Below, piece after piece: positions 1 to 8,287 of a stretch of 38,152 nucleotides of DNA. Location of the stretch: assembly GCA_963922595.1 (NCBI GenBank), contig CAWUIM010000029.1, positions 1-38,152 of the forward strand, in the 5' to 3' direction. Every line of letters begins with the position of its first letter. Positions within the stretch are counted from its first letter, which is position 1. The translations under genes and the position numbers were made by a program. Source of the DNA: JAJFFW01 sp963922595. Its GTDB lineage: Bacteria > Pseudomonadota > Alphaproteobacteria > Caulobacterales > Parvularculaceae. The notes below the pieces were generated by a model. That model was given only the letters and a program-made list of their open reading frames with translations. It made no database searches and was not told the origin of the DNA.

Positions 1-762
1 GCGCGCGGCGCCCGTCGCAAAACGCGGTCCGGTGAACACCGCCGCAGCGCCGCGCGAATATTTGTGACTTTGAAAGGTCGGCCGCGGGAACGCGCTGCCC
101 CAAAGCTGTGGCGTGTTTTCCGCTGTCTTGGGCTTGATCTGCTGGAACACTTCAGGCTTGACGCCGATGTCGAGAATATCCACCGCGCCGCAAAACGCCC
201 GGCCGGGAAAAAGCACGTGCCCTGGCTTTTTGGTGAAAAAGGTTCCTGTGCGCGCGGCCCGAACCGCATCGCCTGCGACCGCGCCGCTATCCGGATTCAC
301 GCCGGACGGAATGTCAACGGCGACCACGGGCGCCGCATGGTTATTCATGGCGCTGACGATTGATGCGGTCTCACCTTCGAGCGGTCGCGACAGGCCTGCG
401 CCGAACAGCGCGTCCACAATAAGACCGGCGCCGTCGAAAACTGTGGGGCTTAAAAGCTCGATATCGCCGTCAAAGCGATCGGCCATTGACGCCGCATCGC
501 CCTTCAGAGCGGTGCGATCGCCGAGCAGTCCGACGCGCACGGACCAACCCACTTCTTTCAGATGGCGCGCGATGACAAAACCGTCGCCGCCATTATTGCC
601 GGGACCGCATGCAATCGCCACGGCGCGCTTATCCCATCCTCGCTTGATCAGCGCGGCGACGCCTTCGCCCGCCGCTTCCATCATCGCCGCGCCGGAATGC
701 CCGTCCGCAATCGCCGCGGCTTCCGCCTGACGCATTTCTTCTGCCGTGAGGAGGATGGTCAT
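1..762 (-). CDS. nnr: Bifunctional NAD(P)H-hydrate epimerase / ADP-dependent dehydratase, 3' part cut by window edge
   Basis: I translated this reading frame by hand: it runs open from an ATG at 762 to the left window edge (254 codons, no stop). It repairs damaged NAD(P)HX. The N-terminal YjeF_N domain epimerises R- to S-NAD(P)HX, and the C-terminal carbohydrate-kinase-like domain dehydrates it with ADP. Visible are the phosphate loop GPGNNGGDGFV near residues 53-63, VDALFGAGLSRPL, and VDIPSGVNPDSG with the conserved Asp. The last 25 or so codons already enter the dehydratase domain (HKYSRGAAAVFTG), so this is the usual fused two-domain form and most of the second domain lies outside. It is divergent from glnB with an 82-base gap. 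The fused gene is often placed beside glnB in alphaproteobacteria, so the context is ordinary. Confidence 0.93.
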   Translation of the reverse strand, partial: MTILLTAEEMRQAEAAAIADGHSGAAMMEAAGEGVAALIKRGWDKRAVAIACGPGNNGGDGFVIARHLKEVGWSVRVGLLGDRTALKGDAASMADRFDGDIELLSPTVFDGAGLIVDALFGAGLSRPLEGETASIVSAMNNHAAPVVAVDIPSGVNPDSGAVAGDAVRAARTGTFFTKKPGHVLFPGRAFCGAVDILDIGVKPEVFQQIKPKTAENTPQLWGSAFPRPTFQSHKYSRGAAAVFTGPRFATGAAR

Positions 763-844
763 GGACGCCTTCTTTCGATCATTCTGCTCTTGTATCGGTC
801 GCGACTGATTTTGTACGGTTGAAAGCGCCGCCAAGGAAGACGCC

Positions 845-1183
845 ATGAAAAAGATTGAAGCGATCATCAAACCCTTCAAGCTGGATGATGTGAAGGAGGC
901 GCTCCACGAGATTGGCCTGCAGGGCATGACCGTTGTCGATGTGCGCGGTTTCGGCCGGCAAAAAGGGCACACCGAACTCTATCGCGGCGCGGAATATGTG
1001 GTCGACTTCCTGCCAAAGGTGAAAATCGAACTGGTTTTGGACGACGCTGATGTGGAAAAGGCTGTCGAGGCCATCGCCGGGGCCGCCCATTCGGGGCGAA
1101 TCGGCGACGGCAAAATCTTCGTCTCACCGATTGACGACGCTGTGCGTATTCGCACTGGCGAGACAGGAAAAGACGCCGTTTAG
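845..1183 (+). CDS. glnB: Nitrogen regulatory protein P-II
   Basis: This 112-residue protein has the full length of the PII family. PII trimers sense 2-oxoglutarate and ATP/ADP and control GlnE/GlnD signalling, NtrB and other partners in the cytoplasm. The start MKKIEAIIKPFKLDDVK is classic. The T-loop GHTELYRGAEYVVDF carries Tyr51, the uridylylation site. The B-loop region near residues 82-90 (GAAHSGRIGDGKIF) and the C-terminal RIRTGE are intact. A purine-rich site (AAGGAAGA) lies 4-11 bases before the ATG. glnA follows on the same strand after 185 bases, the classical glnBA arrangement, which favours GlnB over GlnK (no amtB next door). I see no convincing promoter in the 82-base divergent gap. 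Confidence 0.96.
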   Translation: MKKIEAIIKPFKLDDVKEALHEIGLQGMTVVDVRGFGRQKGHTELYRGAEYVVDFLPKVKIELVLDDADVEKAVEAIAGAAHSGRIGDGKIFVSPIDDAVRIRTGETGKDAV

Positions 1184-1201
1184 CCCTAAATCCACGCAAA
1201 T

Positions 1202-1231
1202 TTGCGCATAATTGCTCTCAATTAGAATAAT
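1202..1231 (+). promoter_or_regulatory. Possible sigma-70 promoter in the glnB-glnA gap
   Basis: TTGCGC (1202-1207) and AATAAT (1226-1231) are separated by 18 bases. The -10 matches the consensus at 5 of 6 positions, the -35 at only 3 of 6. It would give glnA its own transcript in addition to read-through from glnB. A short inverted repeat (AATTG..CAATT, 1210-1223) lies in the spacer. I found no good sigma-54 -24/-12 pair or NtrC site in this gap. Confidence 0.3.
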
Positions 1232-1368
1232 CGGCCAAGTTCGCAGGTTCAAATATGTTGCACTGCGCAAAATTTCTTGAAAACGCCCGTTAACCTGTTA
1301 GCGTCCACGCCAATCGCCGATCGCGCGGGTTTGCGCGTTCAATCACAAAATCAACAGGAGAAAAGCGC

Positions 1369-2775
1369 ATGTCCGCAGACGCAGTGCTGAAGAAGATCAA
1401 AGACGGCGAGGTCAAATTTGTTGACCTCCGCTTCACGGACCCAAAGGGCAAATGGCAGCACGTGACGTTCGACAAAAGCCTCGTCGATGACGATTTCTTT
1501 ACGGACGGATCAATGTTTGACGGCTCATCGATCGCCGGCTGGAAGGCGATTAACGAGTCTGACATGATCCTGATGCCAGACACGGCGACGGCGGTCATGG
1601 ACCCTTTCTTCGCGCAACCAACGCTATCGATCTTCTGCGATATTCTGGAACCCGCGACAGGGCAGCCCTATGCGCGCGACCCGCGCTCAACGGCGAAGGC
1701 GGCTGAAGCCTATCTCGCGTCGACAGGGATCGGCGACACGGCTTATTTTGGGCCCGAAGCTGAGTTCTTCGTCTTTGACGACGTGCGCTGGTCCGTCGAA
1801 CAGAACAATACCGGTTTCGCCATCGACTCGGTTGAAGGTCCTTATAATACGTCTACGGATTATGAAACCGGCAATCTCGGCCACCGCCCTGGACCGAAAG
1901 GCGGGTATTTTCCTGTCCCGCCGGTAGATTCAGCGCAGGACATGCGCACCGAAATGCTCACCGTCATGGGCGAGATGGGCATTGAGCCGGAAAAACATCA
2001 CCACGAGGTGGCGCCGTCTCAACATGAGCTCGGCATGCGCTTCTCGACGCTCACGACGATGGCCGACCGCTTACAGATTTATAAGTATATCGTTCACCAG
2101 GTCGCCGCCGGATACGGAAAATCAGCGACGTTTATGCCGAAACCTGTTTTCAACGATAACGGTTCTGGCATGCATGTTCACCAATCAATTTGGGCGAACG
2201 GAAAACCGGCCTTCGCGGGCGATCGCTATGCGGATCTTTCCGAGACTTGCCTCTACTATATTGGCGGCATCATTAAACATGCCCGGGCGATTAACGCTTT
2301 CGCCAATGCGACGACCAACAGCTACAAGCGCTTGGTGCCGGGCTTCGAAGCGCCTGTTCTCCTCGCTTACTCAGCGCGCAACCGTTCCGCATCGGTGCGT
2401 ATTCCGTGGGTGTCTTCGCCAAATGGCAAACGGATCGAAACCCGGTTCCCGGACGCCTCCGGCAATCCTTACCTGACATTCTCAGCGCTGTTGATGGCGG
2501 GCCTTGACGGGATCGAAAACAAAATTCACCCCGGCGATCCGATGGACAAAGATCTCTACGATCTGCCGCCGGAAGAGCTGAAAGACGTGCCGACTGTCTG
2601 CGCGTCGCTGCGGGACGCCCTCGCCGCGCTCGATCACGACCGCGAGTTCCTGAAAAAAGGAAACGTATTCAATGACGACCAAATCGACGCCTATATCGAA
2701 CTGAAGGAAGAGGAAGTCACGCGTTTTGAAACAACACCGCACCCGGTCGAATTTGCGATGTATTACTCGGTCTAA
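1369..2775 (+). CDS. glnA: Glutamine synthetase type I
   Basis: This 468-residue enzyme condenses glutamate and ammonia with ATP to give glutamine. It is a cytoplasmic dodecamer and the centre of nitrogen assimilation. The length equals the GSI-beta family norm. Visible are the beta-grasp N-domain (FVDLRFTDPKGKWQHVTF), the MFDGSSIAGW motif, the metal-binding PEAEFFVFDD, the GSGMHVHQS catalytic region and NRSASVRIP. Tyr397 in LYDLPPEEL is exactly the adenylylation site used by GlnE, so activity is probably under PII/GlnE control. The start is set by AGGAG about 8 bases upstream of the ATG at 1369. A bidirectional terminator follows directly. Confidence 0.98.
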   Translation: MSADAVLKKIKDGEVKFVDLRFTDPKGKWQHVTFDKSLVDDDFFTDGSMFDGSSIAGWKAINESDMILMPDTATAVMDPFFAQPTLSIFCDILEPATGQPYARDPRSTAKAAEAYLASTGIGDTAYFGPEAEFFVFDDVRWSVEQNNTGFAIDSVEGPYNTSTDYETGNLGHRPGPKGGYFPVPPVDSAQDMRTEMLTVMGEMGIEPEKHHHEVAPSQHELGMRFSTLTTMADRLQIYKYIVHQVAAGYGKSATFMPKPVFNDNGSGMHVHQSIWANGKPAFAGDRYADLSETCLYYIGGIIKHARAINAFANATTNSYKRLVPGFEAPVLLAYSARNRSASVRIPWVSSPNGKRIETRFPDASGNPYLTFSALLMAGLDGIENKIHPGDPMDKDLYDLPPEELKDVPTVCASLRDALAALDHDREFLKKGNVFNDDQIDAYIELKEEEVTRFETTPHPVEFAMYYSV

Positions 2776-2800
2776 CGCGGCCACAAACGAACAAAAAAAA

Positions 2801-2826
2801 GCCGGGCGCTATCGCCCGGCTTTTTT
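2801..2826. terminator. Intrinsic terminator after glnA
   Basis: An 8-bp perfect GC stem GCCGGGCG/CGCCCGGC (2801-2808 with 2813-2820) has a 4-base loop (CTAT), six T downstream (2821-2826) and eight A upstream (2793-2800). It can act on both strands, but only glnA reads into it. The same stem recurs at 37794-37813. Confidence 0.92.
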
Positions 2827-3072
2827 GATTCTTAAGCGACATCGTTAGCCGACACCCAAACCGCTGCGAAAACCATCCCGCGACCGCTGGATCGCCACGC
2901 CTCTCAATTAGTGTAAATATAAATAAACTTTTACTTTTGGAAGTGTTCGCTGACCAAGCAAAGAGTGAAAACATTAAATCTGCATCAGCTTCCAAATTCA
3001 CTTTTCCCCACCCGCGCAGCACCTTAAGGCCAAGTTTGGTTTTGTATTTCGGTTTAAATTGGGGTGGTTCCA

Positions 3073-3720
3073 ATGAAAAAATATCTTTCGATCGCTTTGG
3101 CGCTGGCGGTCTCCTTTGCGGCGCCCGCACAGGCGGCTCTCATCGACTTCGTGGCTGAGGCTGCGGGCAATGAACGGGGCGTCGCGGACGGTACGACGCT
3201 GACGTTCAACGGCGTCAATATCACATTTTCATCAGGCGGCGCCGAAGGCGACTTCGCTTACTTCGATGATCTCTTGGGTACGCGCCCGGCCGGGCTCGGT
3301 GTCTGCGGCGCGCTTTTGAACGGACCAGGCTCCGAATGCGCCAATCCGGGCGACGACAACATTCAAAGCGGCGAAGCAGTTACGCTGACGTTTGACACAG
3401 CCATGACGTTAAGCGCGCATTCCTTCACCGACCAAAACCACAATGATCTGAACGGTAACGACACCAACACGCTGCTTATCGCCATCAATGATCCTGATGA
3501 CTTTCAGCAATTTACATTCGCTGAAGCGGTCAATCTCATCGTAATGGGCGTGGAGTTGATCCGCTATGCTTACGACCCTTCAGCAACGGGCCTTGCTTTT
3601 TACATCAACAGCTTTGAAGCGGTTGACGAGTTCGCAGCGCCCCTCCCCGCAGCCGCGCCGCTGCTTCTTTTCGGCATGGGCGGATTGGCGTTCGCCGCGC
3701 GCAAGCGGCGTCGCGCGTGA
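3073..3720 (+). CDS. Secreted VPLPA-CTERM-type surface protein of unknown function
   Basis: This is a 215-residue protein from the ATG at 3073. A GTG nine bases upstream would add MVP, but GGGGTGG at 3061-3067 is correctly spaced only for the ATG. A Sec signal peptide (MKKYLSIALALAVSFAAPAQA) precedes the mature part. The body is acidic and Asn/Asp-rich, with two cysteines (GVCGALLNGPGSECANPG) that may pair. The C-terminus is a sorting signal: PLPAAAPLLLFG, a short hydrophobic helix, then ARKRRRA. That is the VPLPA-CTERM/PEP-CTERM class recognised by an exosortase in the inner membrane, with export through an exopolysaccharide-linked system. No exosortase or EPS gene is in this window. The gene stands alone, with an AT-rich 234-base upstream region and its own terminator. 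Its function beyond surface anchoring is unknown. Confidence 0.85.
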   Translation: MKKYLSIALALAVSFAAPAQAALIDFVAEAAGNERGVADGTTLTFNGVNITFSSGGAEGDFAYFDDLLGTRPAGLGVCGALLNGPGSECANPGDDNIQSGEAVTLTFDTAMTLSAHSFTDQNHNDLNGNDTNTLLIAINDPDDFQQFTFAEAVNLIVMGVELIRYAYDPSATGLAFYINSFEAVDEFAAPLPAAAPLLLFGMGGLAFAARKRRRA

Positions 3721-3744
3721 GCACGCAACAAAATTTCTGAAAAG

Positions 3745-3768
3745 AGCCGCCTTCGGGCGGCTTTTTTT
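3745..3768. terminator. Intrinsic terminator between the VPLPA-CTERM gene and the convergent flavin oxidoreductase
   Basis: GCCGCC/GGCGGC (3746-3751 with 3756-3761), extended by an A-T pair, closes a stable UUCG tetraloop and is followed by seven T (3762-3768). On the minus strand the reverse reading gives TCTTTT, so it may also end the convergent gene. Confidence 0.88.
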
Positions 3769-3787
3769 CGCGACGATCGCGCGCCGC

Positions 3788-5083
3788 TTAGGAGGACCGC
3801 CCGCGCAGGGCGCGCGCCGCACGTGCTTCGGCGGCCTGGTGGCTAATAAACGCCGGCCCCAGCGCCATGCGTCGCTTTGCAGGACGGCCATCGGCTAACC
3901 GAAAGAGATTTTTATAGAAAAACGCCATCGACCCGAACCCGTTAAGCGCTTTGATCAAGGATATCTTCGACCCTTGTCCAAGAAATCCGGGTCCGAGCGC
4001 CAATTCCTTTTCCCAGGACGGCGCCGCCTCGATTTCACGCGCGAGCAATTGCGCAGGAATATCAGGATCGACGCACATAGGACGGCCGATGCCGATAACA
4101 TCCGCCGCGCCGGACGCAATCGCATCGTCCATCGCTGTGCGCGAACGAAATCCGCCGGTCACCATCAACGGCGTTTCGGTGACGCCGGCCACTTTCTCCG
4201 CATAAGTGATGAAGTAGGCTTCGCGGGCCTTCGTCGATTCACTGAGCCCTTGTTCGAACGCCGGCTCCATGCCCTCAAGCCCCATCATCTTCGGCTGTTC
4301 ATAGGAACCGCCCGAAATTTCCAAGAGATCAATGTCTTTGGCGCCGAGCCATTTCACGACCTGCAAACAATCGTCGAAGGAAAACCCGCCTTTTTGGAAA
4401 TCTGATGAATTTAATTTGACGGACACGGGAAAAGCCGGGCCCACCGCATCGCGAACCGCCGTAACGGTTTGCAACAACAGCCGCGCGCGCCCTTCAAGGG
4501 ACCCGCCCCAATCGTCGGTCCGCTGGTTCGTAATCGGATTTAAGAATTCAGATATCAGATATCCGTGCGCGGCGTGAACCTGAACGCCGGTAAACCCGGT
4601 ATCTTTTGCAACGCGCGCCGCATGGGCGAAGCGCCCGATGACGTCCTCTATTTCAGCGCCATTCAGCGCCCGCGGCGTTGCGAACTGACCGCCCGGCAAG
4701 TCGACCCGCACTGCCGACGGGCCAACCGGCGCGCTCGCCACGATTTTCGGCGATTGGCGACCGGCATGAGAGAGTTGCATCCACACATGCGTATCATTCG
4801 CCGTGGCGTCAGCGGCCCATGCCGAAAGGCGCGAGAGCTGCTCATTAGATTGTGGCCCGTCAATCGCCACATTACCGGGACGCTCCAGATAACGCCTGTC
4901 GACCATGACGTTTCCGGTGATCAAAAGGCCGGCGCCGCCTTGCGCCCACTGTTTGTACAGCGTGCGATGGCGCTCCGTCGCCTGATTGAGCGCATCGCCA
5001 AGGCCTTCAGTCATAGCCGCTTTCGCAAGGCGGTTTTTCAAAGTCGCCCCGCAGGGAAGCGTTAAAGGGTCTTCAATCGACAT
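3788..5083 (-). CDS. NADH:flavin oxidoreductase, Old Yellow Enzyme family
   Basis: This is a 431-residue FMN-dependent TIM-barrel oxidoreductase that would reduce activated C=C bonds (enones, nitro compounds or enoyl substrates) with NAD(P)H. Family marks are KNRLAKAAMTEGL near residue 16, QLSHAGRQ (103-110), and the substrate-binding histidine pair in VHAAHGYLISEFLNP (H170, H173). They continue with NQRTDDWGGSLEGRARL and the phosphate-binding GGFRSRTAMDDAI and GIGRPMCVDP. It lacks the Fe-S and FAD/NAD domains of 2,4-dienoyl-CoA reductase, so it is a single-domain OYE with an extra basic tail of about 70 residues (RRMALGPAFISHQAA) typical of a clade annotated only as NADH:flavin oxidoreductase/NADH oxidase. 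It is a single gene; the substrate cannot be read from the sequence. Confidence 0.9.
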   Translation of the reverse strand: MSIEDPLTLPCGATLKNRLAKAAMTEGLGDALNQATERHRTLYKQWAQGGAGLLITGNVMVDRRYLERPGNVAIDGPQSNEQLSRLSAWAADATANDTHVWMQLSHAGRQSPKIVASAPVGPSAVRVDLPGGQFATPRALNGAEIEDVIGRFAHAARVAKDTGFTGVQVHAAHGYLISEFLNPITNQRTDDWGGSLEGRARLLLQTVTAVRDAVGPAFPVSVKLNSSDFQKGGFSFDDCLQVVKWLGAKDIDLLEISGGSYEQPKMMGLEGMEPAFEQGLSESTKAREAYFITYAEKVAGVTETPLMVTGGFRSRTAMDDAIASGAADVIGIGRPMCVDPDIPAQLLAREIEAAPSWEKELALGPGFLGQGSKISLIKALNGFGSMAFFYKNLFRLADGRPAKRRMALGPAFISHQAAEARAARALRGRSS

Positions 5084-5205
5084 TGAGCATTCGCCGGCAT
5101 TGAGGGATCGAGCGATACGATATTCCTTATCGCCAAGACCAACAAGACGAGGGCGCGTTCATTTCGCGCCGTAATAGGGATTGCGGTCCGCTCAAGCGAA
5201 GCGAC

Positions 5206-5240
5206 CGAAAGAAAAGCGGCGCCGGTTTCCCGGCGCCGCT
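5206..5240 (-). terminator. Intrinsic terminator of the M16 peptidase operon
   Basis: An 11-bp perfect stem AGCGGCGCCGG/CCGGCGCCGCT (5215-5225 with 5230-5240) has a 4-base loop. Read on the minus strand it is followed by TTTTCTTTC (5214-5206). It sits 25 bases past the stop of the second M16 gene. Confidence 0.85.
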
Positions 5241-5264
5241 GATCGCTTGGTATTCGCGGTCGCC

Positions 5265-6683
5265 CTACTCGCCGGTTGGCGGCAATCGGTCTGCGAACTC
5301 TTCGAGACCTTCTAATTGGCCGCGGACGGTATCGAGCGGACCGACAACCACGAGGCTCATATCGTCAATCTGCAGATGGGTTTTGGCCGCGTTCTGCAAA
5401 TCACCTGCTGACAGCGACTGCACCTCGTCTACATACCCTTCCAGATATTCCGTGCCGAGACCATGAAGATCCACGAAAGATAGTTGATTGGCCATACCGC
5501 CCCGCGATGCAAGACGGATAACAAAAATGCCGTTCATGTAATTCTTGATCCCGTCGATTTCTTTCTGCGACGGGGCTTCGTCCTGCAACAGGCGGATTTC
5601 TTTCATGATCTCCGTGAGCGACGCGCCCGTCGCCTCAGAGGTTACGTCCGCATTCTGCTGCCAGTTGGACGCGTCCACCCGGTTAGCGAGGATGGAGCGC
5701 GGCGAATAGGTGTATCCCTTGTCCTCACGGATGTTCCGCGTGATGCGGGAAGAGAAATATCCGCCGAGCAAGGTGTCAGCCGCCGCCAGGTCAAGGTCGG
5801 TCGAGATCGGCGGCACACGTTTGCCGAGCCGGATTGTCGATTGCGGGGCGCCCGGCCGGTCTATCAACGCGACCGTCGTTTCTTCGTTGGCGGCCGAGGT
5901 CAATAAGAGCGGCGCAGGACCCTCGTCCCATTTCCCGAATGATTTCCGGATCTGGCGCTTGACTGCTCGTCGGTTGAACCCGCCGACCACATAGAGGTGG
6001 GTGCGCTGTCCGCCAAAGTTCGCCTCGTGGAACGTTTTCACGTCATCAAGAGTGTACGCTTCGAGCTGCCCGTCGTCGGGCAGCGTGTCACCATAAGGGT
6101 GGTCCGGATAAAGCGCCGCCGCGAAGGCTTCGTTCGCCAAGGCGCCCGGTTGCGTCCGTGCAATCGAGACATTGCGGATCAGGTCGTCCTTGACCTTCTG
6201 CAATTCGCTTTCCGGCAGGTTTGGGCGTTGCAAAACGTCAGCGAGCAGGCTGACCGCATCCGGCGCGCTTTCGCTGAGGACGTCCATCACGGCGAATGTT
6301 TGATCAAGACCGACGCCGATATTCAAATCGCCGCCCATGCCCGCCGCAAGCTGCGCCAATTCAGACGCGGATTTTCCGCCAGCGCCTTTCTTCATCATCT
6401 CAGCGGTAAGATCGGCGATCCACGTCTGTTCGCCATCGTTGAGATTACCCACGCGCACAACGGCGCGCACTGTGGCCTTCGGTACGCGACCATAAGGCAC
6501 AAGCGTAACGTCGACGCCGTTGCGCAAAGAATAAGTTTCAATTTTCGGCAGTGAAAAGCCTTTGGGCTCCGAACCAACCGGCGGTTGCTCTTTCGCCGGC
6601 GCCGCTTCTTGCGCAGAGGCGAAACCGATGACCGCGGCTGCAGCGATCGACATTGCGAGACCGAGTTTTGACATGTTTTTCAT
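5265..6683 (-). CDS. Periplasmic M16 peptidase-like subunit lacking the zinc motif
   Basis: This is a 472-residue M16 (pitrilysin/MPP-like) protein with a Sec signal peptide (MKNMSKLGLAMSIAAAAVIGFASA). Both half-domains are present. In the place where active subunits have HxxEH there is DLTAE (residues 91-95, in WIADLTAEMMKKG), so no zinc can be bound in the usual way. In contrast the C-terminal half keeps the arginine/tyrosine signature (SSRITRNIREDKGYTYS, about 311-327) that positions substrate. It starts 16 bases after the catalytic partner stops, with an AGGAGAG ribosome site just before the ATG. The two probably form a heterodimer in which this chain supplies the R/Y element. It is related to the non-catalytic chains of bacterial M16B pairs and mitochondrial MPP-alpha. 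Substrate unknown; a periplasmic peptide or lipoprotein-processing role is inference. Confidence 0.88.
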   Translation of the reverse strand: MKNMSKLGLAMSIAAAAVIGFASAQEAAPAKEQPPVGSEPKGFSLPKIETYSLRNGVDVTLVPYGRVPKATVRAVVRVGNLNDGEQTWIADLTAEMMKKGAGGKSASELAQLAAGMGGDLNIGVGLDQTFAVMDVLSESAPDAVSLLADVLQRPNLPESELQKVKDDLIRNVSIARTQPGALANEAFAAALYPDHPYGDTLPDDGQLEAYTLDDVKTFHEANFGGQRTHLYVVGGFNRRAVKRQIRKSFGKWDEGPAPLLLTSAANEETTVALIDRPGAPQSTIRLGKRVPPISTDLDLAAADTLLGGYFSSRITRNIREDKGYTYSPRSILANRVDASNWQQNADVTSEATGASLTEIMKEIRLLQDEAPSQKEIDGIKNYMNGIFVIRLASRGGMANQLSFVDLHGLGTEYLEGYVDEVQSLSAGDLQNAAKTHLQIDDMSLVVVGPLDTVRGQLEGLEEFADRLPPTGE

Positions 6684-6699
6684 TTTCTCTCTCCTCGTC

Positions 6700-8121
6700 C
6701 TACTGCGCCGCCGCCTGGCCGGCGCCAGGTTTCAACGTGATTAGTGAGCGGTTGCCGGGGCGCAGATAGTCCTGCGCCGTTTTCCGGATCAGTTCCGGGG
6801 TCACCACATCAAATTCCGACTCCAGACGATTTATGCGCGATGGATCGTCGTCGAACAGGGCGAAAGCCGCCAGGAGATCGACAAGCCCGATGCGATTGCC
6901 ATCGCCAAGCGTGTCATAGAGCGACGAACGCGCTTTGGTCATGGCGCGCGCCATCTCCTCTTCGCTGACGAGATTGGTCTGTAAATCTTCTATGATCGCG
7001 TCGAGATCAGCAACGATCGCGTCCGGGGCATGTTCCGCGCCATGGATCATAAACGCGGACCACAACATCGGCCCGTCGTAATTGTAAATGTTGCCGAGCG
7101 GCCAATTAACGCCGCCGGTTACAAAGCCGCCATAGGCCTTTTCCTGCACGAGTTTCTGATGCAGGCGACTGTCTTCGCCCTGCACCATCATCAGATCGAG
7201 CATCACCATGGCGTACCATTCGGGCGTTCCACGCTCCGGCACATGGTATCCCCAAGCGATCGCCGGTTGCGGCGCGAGTGCATCGGTTTTTTCAAGACGC
7301 TTTTCGTCTTCCTGACGCGGCTCGGATACATCCGGGAAGGTTAAATTCTCAGAAGCTGGAATATCGCCGAAATATTTTTCGATCCAGGCAAGCGTTTCTT
7401 TGGGATCAATATCCCCTGCAACGACGACCACCGCATTGTTCGGCGCGTAGAAATCTTTGAAGAATTGATCGACGTCTTCGAGCGTCGCCGCATCGAGATC
7501 TTCAAGATCGCCATAAAAATTGTGGGCGTTGAACCAGTTCTCGTTCGCGAGCTGCGGCAGATCGAGCCATGGGAAGCCGCCATAGGGCTGGTTCAGAACG
7601 TTGACCTTCACTTCGTTTTTCACAACGCCCTGCTGGTTGGTGAGGTTCTCCTGGGTGATATCGAGACCGCGCATGCGATCGGCTTCCGCCCAGATAAAGG
7701 TCTCCGTTTTGTGCGACGGAACAACTTCAAAATAGTTGGTGAAGTCGAAACGGGTCGATCCGTTCAGGACGCCGCCGTTGGAGTTTACGAGCGCGATGAA
7801 CTCAGCTTTGCCGAGGTTCCGCGACCCCTGAAACATCATATGTTCAAACAGGTGCGCAAAACCGGTGCGGTCGCGTGGTTCTATGCGAAAACCAATCCCG
7901 TAATAAACGGCGATCGTGGATGTCGGCACCGTGTGATCTTCTGACAAAACGACTTTCAGGCCGTTATCAAGCTTGTGATACTCAACCGGGACTTCAAAGT
8001 CCGCAGCGTGCGCGCTCGGCGCCGCCATTATTGCGACGGAGCTTGATAGCGCGCTAAAGGCGAGCGCGGCGCCCGTCGCCGGCGCGGCCAACGCCGCGCC
8101 TAAGCGTTTAAACATACCCAT
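6700..8121 (-). CDS. Periplasmic M16 zinc metallopeptidase, catalytic subunit
   Basis: This is 473 residues from the ATG at 8121. The frame can be opened at a GTG at 8130, but the AAGGGG ribosome site overlaps that GTG and is correctly spaced for the ATG. A long Sec signal ends near AAPSAHA. The zinc site is complete: AHLFEHMMFQGS gives HxxEH (H90, E93, H94 in this numbering), with the third ligand Glu170 in VVKNEVKVNV, the normal spacing. The C-terminal half lacks the R/Y pair: the equivalent stretch reads LVQEKAYGGFV, with Gln for Arg and Phe for Tyr. It is first in a two-gene operon with the zinc-less chain. The pair resembles the heterodimeric M16B proteases described in Sphingomonas. Confidence 0.92.
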   Translation of the reverse strand: MGMFKRLGAALAAPATGAALAFSALSSSVAIMAAPSAHAADFEVPVEYHKLDNGLKVVLSEDHTVPTSTIAVYYGIGFRIEPRDRTGFAHLFEHMMFQGSRNLGKAEFIALVNSNGGVLNGSTRFDFTNYFEVVPSHKTETFIWAEADRMRGLDITQENLTNQQGVVKNEVKVNVLNQPYGGFPWLDLPQLANENWFNAHNFYGDLEDLDAATLEDVDQFFKDFYAPNNAVVVVAGDIDPKETLAWIEKYFGDIPASENLTFPDVSEPRQEDEKRLEKTDALAPQPAIAWGYHVPERGTPEWYAMVMLDLMMVQGEDSRLHQKLVQEKAYGGFVTGGVNWPLGNIYNYDGPMLWSAFMIHGAEHAPDAIVADLDAIIEDLQTNLVSEEEMARAMTKARSSLYDTLGDGNRIGLVDLLAAFALFDDDPSRINRLESEFDVVTPELIRKTAQDYLRPGNRSLITLKPGAGQAAAQ

Positions 8122-8129
8122 GGATTTCA

Positions 8130-8135
8130 CCCCTT
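8130..8135 (-). promoter_or_regulatory. Ribosome binding site deciding the M16 start
   Basis: AAGGGG on the minus strand lies 8 bases before the ATG at 8121 and overlaps the competing GTG at 8130-8128, which therefore cannot be its start codon. Confidence 0.7.
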
Positions 8136-8287
8136 CAATTATGCCCGGAGGCTGGATGGCCGGGAGAATTAACCTTTTTGAAAGAAACGTCTAATCGCCG
8201 GAGATGAACTGTTGTTAAGGCGCGACGAAGTGAGGCGCGGCGCAAGCGCCGCGTGAAAATCAAACGTTTTCAATGAGCACCGCCGGG

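Noticed and set aside
1184..1368. Sigma-54/NtrC control site before glnA
   Set aside because: TTGCACTGCGCAA (around 1259-1271) looks palindromic, but lacks the NtrC spacing and no GG-N10-GC -24/-12 pair is present.
8236..8253. Hairpin CGCGGCG/CGCCGCG after nusG as a terminator
   Set aside because: The stem is good but no T-run follows on the minus strand, so I do not call it.
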